Of a stretch of 64,000 nucleotides of DNA, positions 49,191 to 59,598 are shown piece after piece. The notes under the pieces were generated by a model, which did no database searches, was not told the origin of the DNA, and worked only from the letters and a program-made list of their open reading frames with translations. A program made the position numbers and the translations under genes. Every line of letters begins with the position of its first letter. Within the stretch, counting starts at the first letter, position 1. The stretch comes from Gemmatimonadota bacterium (GTDB lineage Bacteria; Latescibacterota; UBA2968), in contig JAPPAB010000055.1 in the NCBI GenBank assembly GCA_026705765.1, positions 1 through 64,000 of the forward strand, in the 5' to 3' direction.

Positions 49191-51210
49191 AATATTGAGA
49201 GCAGGAATGACACAGGTACTGCTTTTCGTCCTACTTGGAACAATCGCAAACGCCGTGTCGCCCAAAATTTGGCGAGAAAATTCACAGACGGCTTTCCTGA
49301 AAGGAGAACCCGATGGCGTATCGCTCACGCGGGAAGGCACAGTGACATTGGCACCATCCTATAAACGGGTAGCAGATACAGGTGAAGACTTTGTGTGGAC
49401 ATTATCTGTAGATAAGGACAAAACCCTGTACATCGGAACCGGCAATAAAGGTCGAATTTACATGCTCAAACCCGACAGCGATCGGGCAGAACTGTTATTT
49501 GATGCCCCCGACTCCGCAACAGTTCACATTTTTAGCCTCGCCGTTGGCGCAGATGGTGCTATTTACGCGGGCACATCGCCGGGCGGACTGATCTACCGCA
49601 TCGCCCCGGGACAAAAACCTGCGGAATTTTGTCAGACAGGTGATCGCCACGTATTTGCACTAATCGCACATCCAGACGGTAGCTTATACGCGGGTACCGG
49701 CGGTGACCAGGGACGCGTTTTGAAAATTGACAAACAGGGCAAAGTCACCGCGCTCTACGCGTGCAAAGACCCCAATGTGGTATCGCTCGCGACAGGTGCT
49801 CAGGGCGAAATTTATGCGGGCACAGACAACAGCGGCCTGATTTATCAGGTGCGCACTCAGGGTGGTGCAGATGTGCTTTACGATGCCCGTGAAAAAGAGA
49901 TTCACTCGCTGAGTGTAGCGCCCAACGGCACAATTTACGCAACAGCGATGGCGCAAAGTGGTCGAACAGAAGGAAATGGAAGAGAACAAAAAAGGTCAGA
50001 TCAACCCGGCGCAACACTGTATGCGGTCCGACCTTCGGGATTGGCAATGCGACTGTGGAACACCGATGATCCGATGTTGTTGGATTCCGTAATAGATGCC
50101 GACGGAACAGTAAAAGTCGTCACGGGAAAACACGGCCGCGTACATCGCGTTTGGCCCGATGGCAACGCCACATTGCTCGCAGAACTAAAAGATATAAATC
50201 CCTATGTTATGGTTGCCGCACACAAAAATGCACTGTGGATTGGGGGCAGTGGATCCGGCGAAATTTATCGCATAGAAAAAGAATTTGCCCGGGAAGGGCA
50301 ACTCACTTCTGAACCCTATGACTTTGATCGGGTATCGCATTGGGGGCGCGTATCCTGGCAAAGCGAAACACCGGAAGAAACATCCGTCGCTGTTCAAACG
50401 CGGTCCGGCAACAGCGAAGAACCCGATGATACGTGGAGCGCGTGGTCAGAGCCAATCACCACATCGGGAAAACCCATTACCAGTCGCCCCGGGCGTTTTT
50501 TGCAATATCGGTTGACTTTGAAGACACAATCAGAAAATGTGACACCTCTGGTGCGTTCTATCAAACTCGCGGGCTTACAGGACAATGTTCATCCCAGAAT
50601 ATTACAGGTTAAAGCCGAGGCCGACCAGTCTGGCAACGAAGGTGAAAATCCAGAATTTATGGAAAAAGGCGTGTGGAAAATTGATTGGACTGCCGGTGAT
50701 GCCAACGACGATGCCTTAATTTATACCCTGTATTTTAGAAGTATTGGCGAATCGCACTGGCGGCTACTAAAAGACGACTTGAAGACCTCACATTATTTTT
50801 GGCACACCGAAGCGGTTCCCGATGGTACAGTCAAAGTAAAGGTCGTCGCATCAGACCGATTGGACAATCCCATCGAACTGGCATTAACAGCCGAAGCGGT
50901 TAGTGCGCCCTTTGAAATTGATAATTCGGCTCCAACTGTGCAATTGCACAACATAAGACAGATCGACAAAAAAGTACGCGTAACCGGTTCAATCCAGGAC
51001 GCTGCCACTGCGATTCACAAGGCAGCGTACTCACTCAATTCCGACGACTGGAAGGTAGTCTTTCCCACTGACCAGATATTTGATTCGCCGACGGAATCAC
51101 TGAATTTCTCCATTCAAAATCTAAAAACCGGCTCTTATACACTCGTAGTGAAAGCGGAAGATGCACTGGGCAATGTGGGTGTTGGAAAAACCGTTTTTGA
51201 AGTGAAATAA
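49174..51210 (+). CDS. secreted beta-propeller protein with fibronectin-like C-terminus
   Basis: 678 residues from a GTG at 49174 after AGGAGAGG. A signal peptide or anchor (about 10-28) precedes a propeller domain (about 50-380) of repeats with L-Y-I-G-T-G-N-K-G-R-I-Y, I-Y-A-G-T-S-P-G-G-L-I-Y-R and I-Y-A-G-T-D-N-S-G-L-I-Y. The rest is beta-sandwich-like, with D-N-S-A-P-T-V-Q and A-E-D-A-L-G-N-V-G motifs typical of repeats in cell-surface proteins. Probable extracytoplasmic binding protein, perhaps a partner of the S55 peptidase encoded just upstream. Confidence 0.78.
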   Translation: MKKKDRILRAGMTQVLLFVLLGTIANAVSPKIWRENSQTAFLKGEPDGVSLTREGTVTLAPSYKRVADTGEDFVWTLSVDKDKTLYIGTGNKGRIYMLKPDSDRAELLFDAPDSATVHIFSLAVGADGAIYAGTSPGGLIYRIAPGQKPAEFCQTGDRHVFALIAHPDGSLYAGTGGDQGRVLKIDKQGKVTALYACKDPNVVSLATGAQGEIYAGTDNSGLIYQVRTQGGADVLYDAREKEIHSLSVAPNGTIYATAMAQSGRTEGNGREQKRSDQPGATLYAVRPSGLAMRLWNTDDPMLLDSVIDADGTVKVVTGKHGRVHRVWPDGNATLLAELKDINPYVMVAAHKNALWIGGSGSGEIYRIEKEFAREGQLTSEPYDFDRVSHWGRVSWQSETPEETSVAVQTRSGNSEEPDDTWSAWSEPITTSGKPITSRPGRFLQYRLTLKTQSENVTPLVRSIKLAGLQDNVHPRILQVKAEADQSGNEGENPEFMEKGVWKIDWTAGDANDDALIYTLYFRSIGESHWRLLKDDLKTSHYFWHTEAVPDGTVKVKVVASDRLDNPIELALTAEAVSAPFEIDNSAPTVQLHNIRQIDKKVRVTGSIQDAATAIHKAAYSLNSDDWKVVFPTDQIFDSPTESLNFSIQNLKTGSYTLVVKAEDALGNVGVGKTVFEVK

Positions 51211-51902
51211 TGAACGCAATCGAAACCAAATATCGGTCAACCGGATTGCCTTTTGTCACCTTAAAGCTGGCGCAAACACTGGACGGCAACATCGCCACCT
51301 GCACAGGAGACTCGAAGTGGATCACATCAAAAGCATCGCGGGTGCGCGGGCATAAACTTCGCGCAGAAGCCGACGCAATTCTGGTCGGACGCGGCACAGT
51401 GATGGCCGACGACCCGGAATTATCCGTGCGATATGTCAATGGATGCAGTCCGACAAAGATCGCACTGGACTCTCAGCTAAAAATCGGATCAAACGCCAAA
51501 ATTTTTAGCGGAGCACCCCTGATTATAGCAACCTCTGAAGAAGTGTGCAAAAAACGAATAAAAGAAAGAAAAAAGAAAGGAGCGCAAGTCTGGCAGTTGC
51601 CACTACTGAATGGTCAAATTAATTTAAAGGCGGTCTTGCAAAAAGCCGCTCAAATGGGATTGCGACACATCCTGATCGAAGGCGGCAGTTGCGTGGCTGC
51701 ATCGGCATTGCGCCTGGGTCTGGTGGATCGGATAGCCGCATTTGTCGCGCCCAAAATACTGGGTGCTGGCATACCCTCAATCGGATCCTTAGATATTGCT
51801 TCGATAACCGATGCAATTGCACTTGAAAACGTAAAAGTCGAATCCGTCGGCAATGATTTCTTATTCACTGCCCGCGTAAAAAAATCGTCCAAAAATACCT
51901 GA
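51210..51902 (+). CDS. RibD-type reductase domain (riboflavin pathway), without deaminase domain
   Basis: 230 residues overlapping the previous stop by one base (TAATG). The sequence is the C-terminal RibD reductase: P-F-V-T-L-K-L-A-Q-T-L-D-G, S-R-x-x-G-H-K-L-R-A-E-A-D-A-I-L-V-G-R-G-T, D-D-P-E-L and I-L-I-E-G-G-S near 150-156. It reduces 5-amino-6-ribosylamino-pyrimidinedione phosphate with NADPH. The N-terminal deaminase of bifunctional RibD is absent, so a separate deaminase must be encoded elsewhere. Confidence 0.9.
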   Translation: MNAIETKYRSTGLPFVTLKLAQTLDGNIATCTGDSKWITSKASRVRGHKLRAEADAILVGRGTVMADDPELSVRYVNGCSPTKIALDSQLKIGSNAKIFSGAPLIIATSEEVCKKRIKERKKKGAQVWQLPLLNGQINLKAVLQKAAQMGLRHILIEGGSCVAASALRLGLVDRIAAFVAPKILGAGIPSIGSLDIASITDAIALENVKVESVGNDFLFTARVKKSSKNT

Positions 51903-51908
51903 ACAACC

Positions 51909-52553
51909 ATGTTTACCGGCATTATAGAAGAAGTGGGAACAATTCGGCATATTGAATCGCGCGCAGATTATCAGCGCACGACCATAGCAGCGAAGCAAGT
52001 CCTCAACGGCATAAAAATAGGCGACAGCATTGCCATTGAAGGGGCATGCCATACCGTCGTACATTTTGATACCGACACATTTGTGATCGAATCCGTAGCA
52101 GAAACACTGCAAAGAACCACATTGGGTGATTGTCGCGTGGGTAGCCGCGTCAATTTGGAGCGATCTTTAAAACTCGGCGACCGTCTCGACGGTCATCTCG
52201 TAGCCGCACACGTCGATGGCGTGGGCCGCGTAAAAGACCGAACGGAATCTCCGGATCAAATTGTATTTGAATTTGAAGTGCCGTCTGAGTTGGCCCCTTA
52301 TATTGCCGAAAAAGGCTCTGTCACCGTCAACGGAATCAGCCTGACAGTAGTCTCAGTAACGGACCGCACCTTTTCGATCGCGGCAATTCCGCACACACTA
52401 AAAGTCACGACACTATCGGAAAAATATCCGGGTGACAGGGTAAATATCGAAGTGGATATGATCGCGCGTTATCTGGAGCGATTGGTGCAGTTGGGGGATG
52501 TTAAAAATACGCTCACAGAAGATCGCATCCGGGCGATGATGAGCGACCGTTAA
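51909..52553 (+). CDS. ribE: riboflavin synthase alpha subunit
   Basis: 214 residues with two tandem lumazine-binding repeats. The N-terminal [10 protein letters not shown], then [30 protein letters not shown] and, in the second repeat, [10 protein letters not shown]. It dismutates two 6,7-dimethyl-8-ribityllumazine to riboflavin. The first repeat has Cys-His where most have Leu-Thr in the G-(V/A)-C-L-T motif. Confidence 0.95.
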   Translation: MFTGIIEEVGTIRHIESRADYQRTTIAAKQVLNGIKIGDSIAIEGACHTVVHFDTDTFVIESVAETLQRTTLGDCRVGSRVNLERSLKLGDRLDGHLVAAHVDGVGRVKDRTESPDQIVFEFEVPSELAPYIAEKGSVTVNGISLTVVSVTDRTFSIAAIPHTLKVTTLSEKYPGDRVNIEVDMIARYLERLVQLGDVKNTLTEDRIRAMMSDR

Positions 52554-52570
52554 TTTACAGAGAGATATAT

Positions 52571-53821
52571 ATGGACAAAATCGCAACAATAGAAGAAGCC
52601 CTCGAAGATATTCGAGCGGGAAAAATCGTCATTGTCGTCGATGACGAAGACCGAGAAAATGAAGGCGACTTCATCATGGCTGCGGAAAAGGTCACATCTG
52701 AGGCCATTAATTTTATGGCACGCCATGGACGCGGACTGATCTGCTTGCCCGCAACACCCGACCGCCTCAAAGAACTCGACCTCGACATGATGGTCAATAC
52801 CAACACAGCGCTTCACGGCACGCCATTCACCGTGAGCATCGACGCGCTCTACGGCGTGACAACCGGTATCTCCGCACAGGATCGCGCCGAAACAATTCGA
52901 CAATTTGTAGATCCCAAATCGCAACCTGAAAATTTTGGTCGTCCGGGCCACATCTTTCCACTCCGCGCAATGCCCGGCGGAGTTTTGAGACGAGCGGGAC
53001 ACACAGAAGCAGCCGTAGATCTGGCGCGTTTGGCCGGCCTGTATCCCGCCGGTGTACTGTGTGAAATCCTCAATGAAGACGGCACCATGGCCCGCTTGCC
53101 ACAGCTTTTGGAAATTGCCGATCAATTCGGCTTGAAAGTAACGACAATTCACGATCTGATTGCCTATCGCCGCCGTTCCGAAAAACTGGTGCGCTGTATC
53201 GAGCAAGTGGATATGCCCACGCGATTTGGCGTGTTTCAATTACACCTGTATGAAAGCGACGTCGATGAACGCGAACACGTCGCACTGGTAAAAGGCGACC
53301 TTTCCGGCGATGCACCCGTAATGGTGCGGATGCACTCCGAATGCCTGACGGGCGACTCGCTCGGCTCATTGCGCTGTGACTGCGAAAAAAACTTACACTC
53401 TGCCCTCGAAATGATCGAAAAAGAAGGACGCGGAGCACTGGTGTATATGCGACAGGAGGGGCGGGGTATTGGCCTGCGGGCAAAATTGCACGCGTACAAA
53501 CTGCAAGAAGAGGGATATGATACCGTAGAAGCCAATTTGAAACTCGGATTTAAAATGGACGAACGAGACTACGGCATTGGCGCGCAAATCCTATCCGATT
53601 TGGGAATCAGAAAAGTCGTACTCATCACCAATAATCCATCAAAGCGCGTGGGATTAGAAGCGTATGGAATAGAAATTATAGACAGCATCCCGGTCGCCAT
53701 TCAGGTCAACAAGTGGAACCTATCATATATGCGAACCAAGCAAGAAAAAATGGGGCATTTATTTAAAGAGGACGACTTGTATTTAGACAATGAAGGAGAT
53801 AGTGATGCCCAAAGTTTATGA
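52571..53821 (+). CDS. ribBA: bifunctional DHBP synthase / GTP cyclohydrolase II
   Basis: 416 residues. N-terminal 3,4-dihydroxy-2-butanone-4-phosphate synthase ([10 protein letters not shown], then [10 protein letters not shown] near 140) and C-terminal GTP cyclohydrolase II with the zinc site [14 protein letters not shown] and R-Q-E-G-R-G-I-G-L. It supplies both precursors of riboflavin. The end overlaps ribH by 17 bases. Confidence 0.96.
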   Translation: MDKIATIEEALEDIRAGKIVIVVDDEDRENEGDFIMAAEKVTSEAINFMARHGRGLICLPATPDRLKELDLDMMVNTNTALHGTPFTVSIDALYGVTTGISAQDRAETIRQFVDPKSQPENFGRPGHIFPLRAMPGGVLRRAGHTEAAVDLARLAGLYPAGVLCEILNEDGTMARLPQLLEIADQFGLKVTTIHDLIAYRRRSEKLVRCIEQVDMPTRFGVFQLHLYESDVDEREHVALVKGDLSGDAPVMVRMHSECLTGDSLGSLRCDCEKNLHSALEMIEKEGRGALVYMRQEGRGIGLRAKLHAYKLQEEGYDTVEANLKLGFKMDERDYGIGAQILSDLGIRKVVLITNNPSKRVGLEAYGIEIIDSIPVAIQVNKWNLSYMRTKQEKMGHLFKEDDLYLDNEGDSDAQSL

Positions 53822-54281
53822 AGGTCAGTTATCGGCAAAAGGCAAACGATTTGGCATTGTGGTGGGGCGATTCAATGCGTTTATCAGCAAAGAATTGCTC
53901 GGCGGGGCGCTCGATTGTATTGCGCGACACGGCGGCGATACAGACGCCATAGACGTGGTATGGGTACCGGGAAGTTTTGAAATTCCCACCCTGGCGCAAA
54001 AAATGGCGCAGAGCGGTCGATATGACGCGCTGATCTGTCTGGGTGCTGTGATCAGAGGCAGCACGCCGCATTTTGACTACGTATGCAATGAAGCTTCAAA
54101 AGGCGTAGCGTCCGTTGGCCGAGAAACAGGAGTACCCACCGCATTTGGCATTTTGACCACCGACACCATTGAACAAGCCATAGAACGGGCGGGAACAAAA
54201 GCCGGCAACAAAGGCTGGGAAGCTGCCCTGGGCGCGATTGAAATGATTGGGGTTATCGCCGCATGGGAAGCGGAAAAATGA
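53805..54281 (+). CDS. ribH: 6,7-dimethyl-8-ribityllumazine synthase
   Basis: 158 residues from ATG 53805 behind AAGGAGAT, inside the end of ribBA. Family motifs: [38 protein letters not shown] and [12 protein letters not shown]. Condenses the two pathway branches before ribE. Overlaps nusB by four bases. Confidence 0.96.
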   Translation: MPKVYEGQLSAKGKRFGIVVGRFNAFISKELLGGALDCIARHGGDTDAIDVVWVPGSFEIPTLAQKMAQSGRYDALICLGAVIRGSTPHFDYVCNEASKGVASVGRETGVPTAFGILTTDTIEQAIERAGTKAGNKGWEAALGAIEMIGVIAAWEAEK

Positions 54282-54700
54282 TTAAATCGAGACGCAAAGC
54301 GCGTCAGGCTGCGTTACAAGCGCTTTATTGGACCGCAAGTGTGGGCGATCCAGTACAACAGACAGCGCAGACCATGTGCATCCGCGCGCGTCTTTCGGCA
54401 TCGACCTCGAATTTTGCGATCAATCTGGCCCAAACGGCCTGGGAACACCGCGAAGAACTGGACGCATCTATTGAGCCCGTACTGGAAAACTGGTCATTGG
54501 ATCGGGTTTCGCGCATCGATCGCATCGTACTCTGGATGGCTCTTGCGGAAATGCGCTATTTCAAAGATATTCCCTACAAAGTCTCTATTGACGAAGCCAT
54601 AGAACTGGCCAAGCAATTTAGCGAAGCCAATGCTTCTAACTTTATCAACGGTATTCTGGATACCTTGTCCAAGACGAATGCCGAACAACCCAATGGATAA
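54278..54700 (+). CDS. nusB: transcription antitermination factor NusB
   Basis: 140 residues from ATG 54278, overlapping the ribH stop (ATGA). All-helical NusB pattern: [13 protein letters not shown] near the start, [21 protein letters not shown] in the middle and [22 protein letters not shown] at the end. The ribH-nusB order is widely conserved. Confidence 0.95.
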   Translation: MIKSRRKARQAALQALYWTASVGDPVQQTAQTMCIRARLSASTSNFAINLAQTAWEHREELDASIEPVLENWSLDRVSRIDRIVLWMALAEMRYFKDIPYKVSIDEAIELAKQFSEANASNFINGILDTLSKTNAEQPNG

Positions 54701-55427
54701 TATTGGACGCATTGCAATTTTTTCAGATGTACACGGAAATCTCGAAGCCTTGCAAACCGTACTGGAAAAAATTGCAGAAGCACAGGTAGATCGGATTATA
54801 TGTTTGGGCGACATCGTTGGATATGGCGCAGACCCCAATATGTGTATAGAGCGCGTGCGCGAAGTATCGGACCTCGTGCTGGCGGGCAACCACGATTGGG
54901 CGGCTGTGGGCCTGGAAGATCCGGGGTTCTTTAACCCCGTGGCACTGGCGGCAATACAATGGACCGTCCAAATGCTGAGTGACGAAAACGCCTCGCTATT
55001 GCGATCTTACCAACCCTTTCAAAATGAAACTGCTTGCTGTTATGCCCACGCTTCGCCAATTGAACCCGAGTTGTGGCACTATTTATTCGACCCTGAAGAT
55101 GGCTGGTCAATGCTCGATCAAACCAATTTTGAGATGTGTTTTGTCGGACATTCTCACCGCGCATTTGTGTGCTCGGCATCTCAAAAAACAGTACTTACGC
55201 GCGAAGGAGAAGTGCAGTTGTCCGACAATGACCGCTATCTCGTAAACGTCGGCAGTGTAGGACAACCTCGCGACGGAGATGCGCGGGCGGCTTTTGTCGT
55301 ATGGGACCGGGAAAATGGGAACCTCCAATTGCGCCGCGTGTCTTACGATGTGGCAACAGCACAGGCTAAAATTTTATCCGCGGGACTACCGCCTTTTTTG
55401 GCCGAACGCATAGAACTTGGGATGTGA
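54693..55427 (+). CDS. calcineurin-like metallophosphoesterase
   Basis: 244 residues from ATG 54693, overlapping the nusB stop; an in-frame ATG 15 bases upstream is possible and neither has a clear ribosome-binding site. The complete binuclear metal set is visible: [20 protein letters not shown] and the later G-H-S-H. It resembles the YfcE/MJ0936-like phosphodiesterase group. Substrate unknown. Confidence 0.9.
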   Translation: MDNIGRIAIFSDVHGNLEALQTVLEKIAEAQVDRIICLGDIVGYGADPNMCIERVREVSDLVLAGNHDWAAVGLEDPGFFNPVALAAIQWTVQMLSDENASLLRSYQPFQNETACCYAHASPIEPELWHYLFDPEDGWSMLDQTNFEMCFVGHSHRAFVCSASQKTVLTREGEVQLSDNDRYLVNVGSVGQPRDGDARAAFVVWDRENGNLQLRRVSYDVATAQAKILSAGLPPFLAERIELGM

Positions 55428-55455
55428 CACCTCATTATCCACAGGACAAATCACC

Positions 55456-58400
55456 ATGAATTTCCTGACAAAAATTTTCGGCAGCAAACACGATCGGGAC
55501 GTAAAGAAAATGCAACCGATTGTGGATGAAATTAATCAACTCTACGAAGAATATGCCTCTTTGTCCGACGAGGCATTAAAGGGCAAAACAGCGGAATTCC
55601 GCACGCGCATCGCTGAAGCGGCCGACGATGCTCAAAAGCATCTCACTCAGCTCAAGGAAGAACTGGACGCGATGCAGCGAGACGAAGACCGCACCGAACA
55701 GTTGGAAGCCATTGCCGAAGTCGAAGCCGAAATCAAGGATATTGAGCGCGATGTGCTCGATGAAATCCATCCAGAGGCATTTGCCGTCTTTAAGGAAACG
55801 TGTCGCCGCTTCAAAGAGCGGGAGAAGTCCTGGGACCGGGCTGGCGATCAAATCGTGTGGCATGAAATACCCTACGATGTGCAATTGATCGGTGCGACCG
55901 TATTGCATCAGGGCAAAATCGCCGAGATGGCCACGGGCGAAGGCAAAACACTGGCTGCAGGCCTGGCTCTGTACCTGAACGGCTTGCTCGGGCGCGGTGT
56001 GCATCTCGTCACCGTAAACTCCTACCTGGCCAAGCGCGACGCCATGTGGCTGGGACCCGTGTATTTATTCCTGGACCTCACCGTAGGCGTCATTCAGGAC
56101 CGCGCACTGGGTGCCGAAGGTTTTATTATGGAAGAAGAGGGGAAAGACGGGTATCGCATGCGCGCGTGTGACCACAAAGACGCCTGTCTCATGGATATCG
56201 TGTACGGCACAAAAGACCAGTTTGGTTTTGACTACCTCTACGACAACATGGCGATTCGCTCCGAAGACCTGATACAGCGCGAGCACTATTTTGCAATTAT
56301 CGACGAAGTAGATAGCATCCTGATTGACGAAGCGCGCACACCGCTGATCATTTCGGGACCCGTATCGGAATCTTCATCGCATCGGTATGAAGAAATGCGT
56401 CCGCTGGTCGAAAAATTGGTACGCGCTCAAACCCGAATCGTAAACAATATTTTAAAGCAAGCAGAAGAAGAACTCGAGTCTGGCGACGAATACGAAGCAG
56501 GCATCTTGTTATTGCAGGTTCAGCGCGGAATGCCCAAAAATAGTCGCTTCATGAAGCGACTTCAGGAAGAGGGCATCAAACGCCTCGTGCAGCGGGTTGA
56601 ATCCGATTATATCCGCGACAAGCGCACCGGAGAACTGGACGAAGACCTCTATTTTAGCATCGATGAAAAAAGCCACATCATTGACCTGACAGAAAAGGGA
56701 CGCGACGAAATCAGCCGCAATCCAGACGACTTTGTATTGCCAGACCTCGACGAAGTACTTCGGGATATCGAAGAAAATAAAACGCTATCCGATGCCGAAA
56801 AAGACCACGCAAAGGAAGCCGCCTATCAGGACTACGGAGAAAAGAATGAGGCCATCCACAGCGTGCGAAAATTATTGCAAGCCTATTCTCTGTACGAAAA
56901 AGACGTGCAATATATGATCGACGACGGCAAGGTCGTCATCGTCGATGAATTTACGGGACGGCCCCAGCCCGGACGCCGTTTTGCCGATGGATTGCACCAG
57001 GCATTGGAAGCAAAAGAAAAGGTAAAAGTCGAACGCGACACCCAAACCGTGGCAACGATTACCCTGCAAAATTACTTCCGCCTCTACGACCGACTGGCGG
57101 GCATGACGGGCACTGCCGAAACAGAAGCCGAAGAATTTCATCAAATCTACAAGCTCGATGTGGTGGCAATCCCAACGCATGAGCCGGTGCGCCGCATCGA
57201 CTTCAACGACTGGATCTACCGCACAAAACGCGAAAAATACAATGCCCTGCTCGACGAAATCGTACACTTGCACGAACAAAAATTGCCCGTCCTGGTCGGC
57301 ACAATCTCCGTTGAAACCTCCGAGTTGATTTCGCGGATGCTCACGCGCAAAAAAATCAAACACCAGGTACTCAACGCCCGACAAAATGTACAAGAAGCGC
57401 AGATCATCGCGCAAGCCGGGCAACCCGGTGCCGTGACAATAGCGACCAATATGGCCGGGCGCGGCACAGACATCAAACTGGGACCCGGCGTCATAAAAGC
57501 ACCCGATGAGCACCAGTGTGCATTGATTGCAGATCCCGATAACACCCGGCCCCTGTGTCCTTACATAGACAAATACGGATGCCGGGATGAAGTCCCGTGT
57601 GGATTGAATATTATCGGCACCGAACGACACGAATCCCGGCGCATTGACCGGCAATTGCGCGGTCGCTCTGGGCGGCAAGGAGACCCGGGAAGTTCGCGGT
57701 TTTTCATCTCACTGGAAGACGATTTGATGCGCCTATTTGGATCCGAGCGCATCGCCCGCGTCATGGACCGTCTGGGCGCCGAAGAAGGCGAAGTAATCGA
57801 ACACAGTTGGGTGACAAAGTCCATTGAAACCGCGCAAAAACGGGTTGAAGCGCGCAATTTTGAATTTCGAAAACAGGTGCTGGATTACGACGACGTCATG
57901 AATCAACAGCGCGAAGTGATTTACGACAGACGCAGACACGCGCTGGAAGAAGAAGATATATCGGCGATGATCAGCGAAATGATCGACGAAACCATCGATG
58001 CACTACTCGATATTCATATACCGCCCGACGCACATCCCGAAGACTGGAATTTCGACGGCTTGATGGAAGATTTGCGCAATGTATTTTTGCAAGCCCCCAT
58101 CATACCCGATGAAGACCTGCCCCAATTGCGCGAAGCGGGTTTGCGAGATCGCGTATTGCGCGGAATTCGCGAGGCCTATGATCGCCGTGAACGGGTCCTT
58201 GGGGAAGACCGCATGCGCCAGATAGAGCGCATGATTTACCTGAGCGTCTTTGATGAGAAGTGGAAAGAACACCTCCGCGAGATGGACGATCTGAAAGAGG
58301 GCATTGGCCTTCGCGGTTATGGACAAAAAAATCCATTGATCGAATACAAGCGCGAAGGTTATGAAATGTTTGTGGCACTGCTCGAAGACATCAACCGCGA

Positions 58401-58674
58401 AACCCTGCGCTTGTTATTCCGCATTTCCGTCGAAGAAACACCCGCACAACCGCGCACCCAACAGCCCGCACGCCTGTCATTGGAACACCGCGATGCCACG
58501 GGAATGGGCTTTGCCGGCATGCCCGAACCCGGTCAAGATGAATTGACCGCCAATTCTACAGAAGGCGATGCGCCGAAAAAACAGCCCGTGCGCGTTGAAA
58601 AAAAGGTAGGGCGAAACGCGCCGTGTCCGTGTGGAAGTGGAAAAAAGTACAAACACTGCCATGGAAGAGCTTAA
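55456..58674 (+). CDS. secA: preprotein translocase ATPase SecA
   Basis: 1072 residues from ATG 55456 after AGGAC. DEAD-motor Walker [10 protein letters not shown] (157-165), Walker B-like [21 protein letters not shown], and the C-terminal zinc motif [13 protein letters not shown] that binds SecB and phospholipid. It is about 170 residues longer than E. coli SecA: an acidic coiled-coil insert at about 60-110 and a larger insert in the peptide cross-linking region, as in Bacteroidetes and other FCB SecA. Confidence 0.97.
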   Translation: MNFLTKIFGSKHDRDVKKMQPIVDEINQLYEEYASLSDEALKGKTAEFRTRIAEAADDAQKHLTQLKEELDAMQRDEDRTEQLEAIAEVEAEIKDIERDVLDEIHPEAFAVFKETCRRFKEREKSWDRAGDQIVWHEIPYDVQLIGATVLHQGKIAEMATGEGKTLAAGLALYLNGLLGRGVHLVTVNSYLAKRDAMWLGPVYLFLDLTVGVIQDRALGAEGFIMEEEGKDGYRMRACDHKDACLMDIVYGTKDQFGFDYLYDNMAIRSEDLIQREHYFAIIDEVDSILIDEARTPLIISGPVSESSSHRYEEMRPLVEKLVRAQTRIVNNILKQAEEELESGDEYEAGILLLQVQRGMPKNSRFMKRLQEEGIKRLVQRVESDYIRDKRTGELDEDLYFSIDEKSHIIDLTEKGRDEISRNPDDFVLPDLDEVLRDIEENKTLSDAEKDHAKEAAYQDYGEKNEAIHSVRKLLQAYSLYEKDVQYMIDDGKVVIVDEFTGRPQPGRRFADGLHQALEAKEKVKVERDTQTVATITLQNYFRLYDRLAGMTGTAETEAEEFHQIYKLDVVAIPTHEPVRRIDFNDWIYRTKREKYNALLDEIVHLHEQKLPVLVGTISVETSELISRMLTRKKIKHQVLNARQNVQEAQIIAQAGQPGAVTIATNMAGRGTDIKLGPGVIKAPDEHQCALIADPDNTRPLCPYIDKYGCRDEVPCGLNIIGTERHESRRIDRQLRGRSGRQGDPGSSRFFISLEDDLMRLFGSERIARVMDRLGAEEGEVIEHSWVTKSIETAQKRVEARNFEFRKQVLDYDDVMNQQREVIYDRRRHALEEEDISAMISEMIDETIDALLDIHIPPDAHPEDWNFDGLMEDLRNVFLQAPIIPDEDLPQLREAGLRDRVLRGIREAYDRRERVLGEDRMRQIERMIYLSVFDEKWKEHLREMDDLKEGIGLRGYGQKNPLIEYKREGYEMFVALLEDINRETLRLLFRISVEETPAQPRTQQPARLSLEHRDATGMGFAGMPEPGQDELTANSTEGDAPKKQPVRVEKKVGRNAPCPCGSGKKYKHCHGRA

Positions 58675-58693
58675 GCAATGAGGAGATAACCGT

Positions 58694-59164
58694 ATGAAGT
58701 CGCGTGAAAATTTGCTGGATGATGCGCGTCAAAATATTCCGGAAATGACAGTACAGGAAGTACACGCGTATTTGAACGAGGGCAAGAATCCCGTATTACT
58801 CGACGTGCGAGGACTCGATGAATGGGAGCGCGGGCACCTGAAAGGATCTGTACACATACCCCGCGGAGAATTGGAATACCAGGCAGAAGCGACAATGCCC
58901 GACAAATCGCGTGAAGTCATCGTAATCTGCGCAGGCGGCGTGCGATCCCTCCTCGCTGGCGAAACCCTGCAAGCCCTGGGATACGAAAAAGTGATCTCGA
59001 TGGACGGCGGATACGGGGATTGGGAAGATGCGCATCTGCCAGCTGAAATACCACCGCCACCGGAAGAAACAGGCGCGCCAGAAACCCCTGAACGACTCAA
59101 AGAGCAAATTGATCATCTGGAAAAAGTATTGGCCCAGAAAAAAACGAAGTTGGCTGATATGTAG
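58694..59164 (+). CDS. rhodanese-like domain protein
   Basis: 156 residues with a strong GAGGAGATAACCGT ribosome-binding site, 19 bases after secA. A single rhodanese domain with V-L-L-D-V-R and an active-site loop C79-A-G-G-V-R-S, so sulfur or persulfide transfer is plausible. Last ~40 residues are a proline-rich linker and a short coiled coil (L-K-E-Q-I-D-H-L-E-K-V-L). Probable last gene of the operon. Confidence 0.9.
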   Translation: MKSRENLLDDARQNIPEMTVQEVHAYLNEGKNPVLLDVRGLDEWERGHLKGSVHIPRGELEYQAEATMPDKSREVIVICAGGVRSLLAGETLQALGYEKVISMDGGYGDWEDAHLPAEIPPPPEETGAPETPERLKEQIDHLEKVLAQKKTKLADM

Positions 59165-59174
59165 CCCTTTTCAC

Positions 59175-59203
59175 TTGCAAAAATATTAGCGCACTTGTAT
59201 ATT
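59175..59203 (+). promoter_or_regulatory. sigma70-like promoter of groESL
   Basis: TTGCAA (59175-59180), 17-base spacer, TATATT (59198-59203). The CIRCE operator begins nine bases downstream, at the expected transcription start. Confidence 0.75.
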
Positions 59204-59211
59204 TTCCCGCC

Positions 59212-59238
59212 TTAGCACTCAAAAGGACGAATTGCTAA
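59212..59238 (+). promoter_or_regulatory. CIRCE operator (HrcA binding site)
   Basis: TTAGCACTC, nine bases, AATTGCTAA. The left arm is the exact consensus; the right arm differs from GAGTGCTAA at two positions. HrcA repression of groESL under non-stress conditions is inferred from the motif and its place. Confidence 0.85.
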
Positions 59239-59292
59239 TAATACATAAACAATTAAATTTATTACACTTAACTGTTTTTCAAGGAGGGCTTC

Positions 59293-59580
59293 ATGAATGT
59301 CCGTCCGCTTTCCGATCGCATTCTGGTGCGACGGGTGGATGCTGATGAGCAGATGAAGGGGGGCATAATCATCCCCGATACTGCGAAGGAAACGCCTCAG
59401 GAGGCAGAAGTCATAGCCGTTGGACCGGGCAAACGGAATAAAAACGGCGATGTGATTGCGCCAGGAGTAAAATCTGGGGAAAAAATTTTAATTGGCAAAT
59501 ACGCCGGCACAGAAATTGAAGTTGACGGCGATGAGTACGTAATCGTAAACGAAGACGACGTATTGGGCATTATTCAATAA
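59293..59580 (+). CDS. groES: co-chaperonin GroES
   Basis: 95 residues behind AAGGAGGGCTTC. Typical GroES: N-V-R-P-L-S-D-R-I-L-V-R-R, mobile loop with G-G-I-I-I-P-D-T-A-K-E, and the C-terminal E-D-D-V-L-G-I-I. Caps GroEL. CIRCE-controlled, 18 bases before groEL. Confidence 0.97.
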   Translation: MNVRPLSDRILVRRVDADEQMKGGIIIPDTAKETPQEAEVIAVGPGKRNKNGDVIAPGVKSGEKILIGKYAGTEIEVDGDEYVIVNEDDVLGIIQ

Positions 59581-59598
59581 CGCGAGGAGATTGATGTT

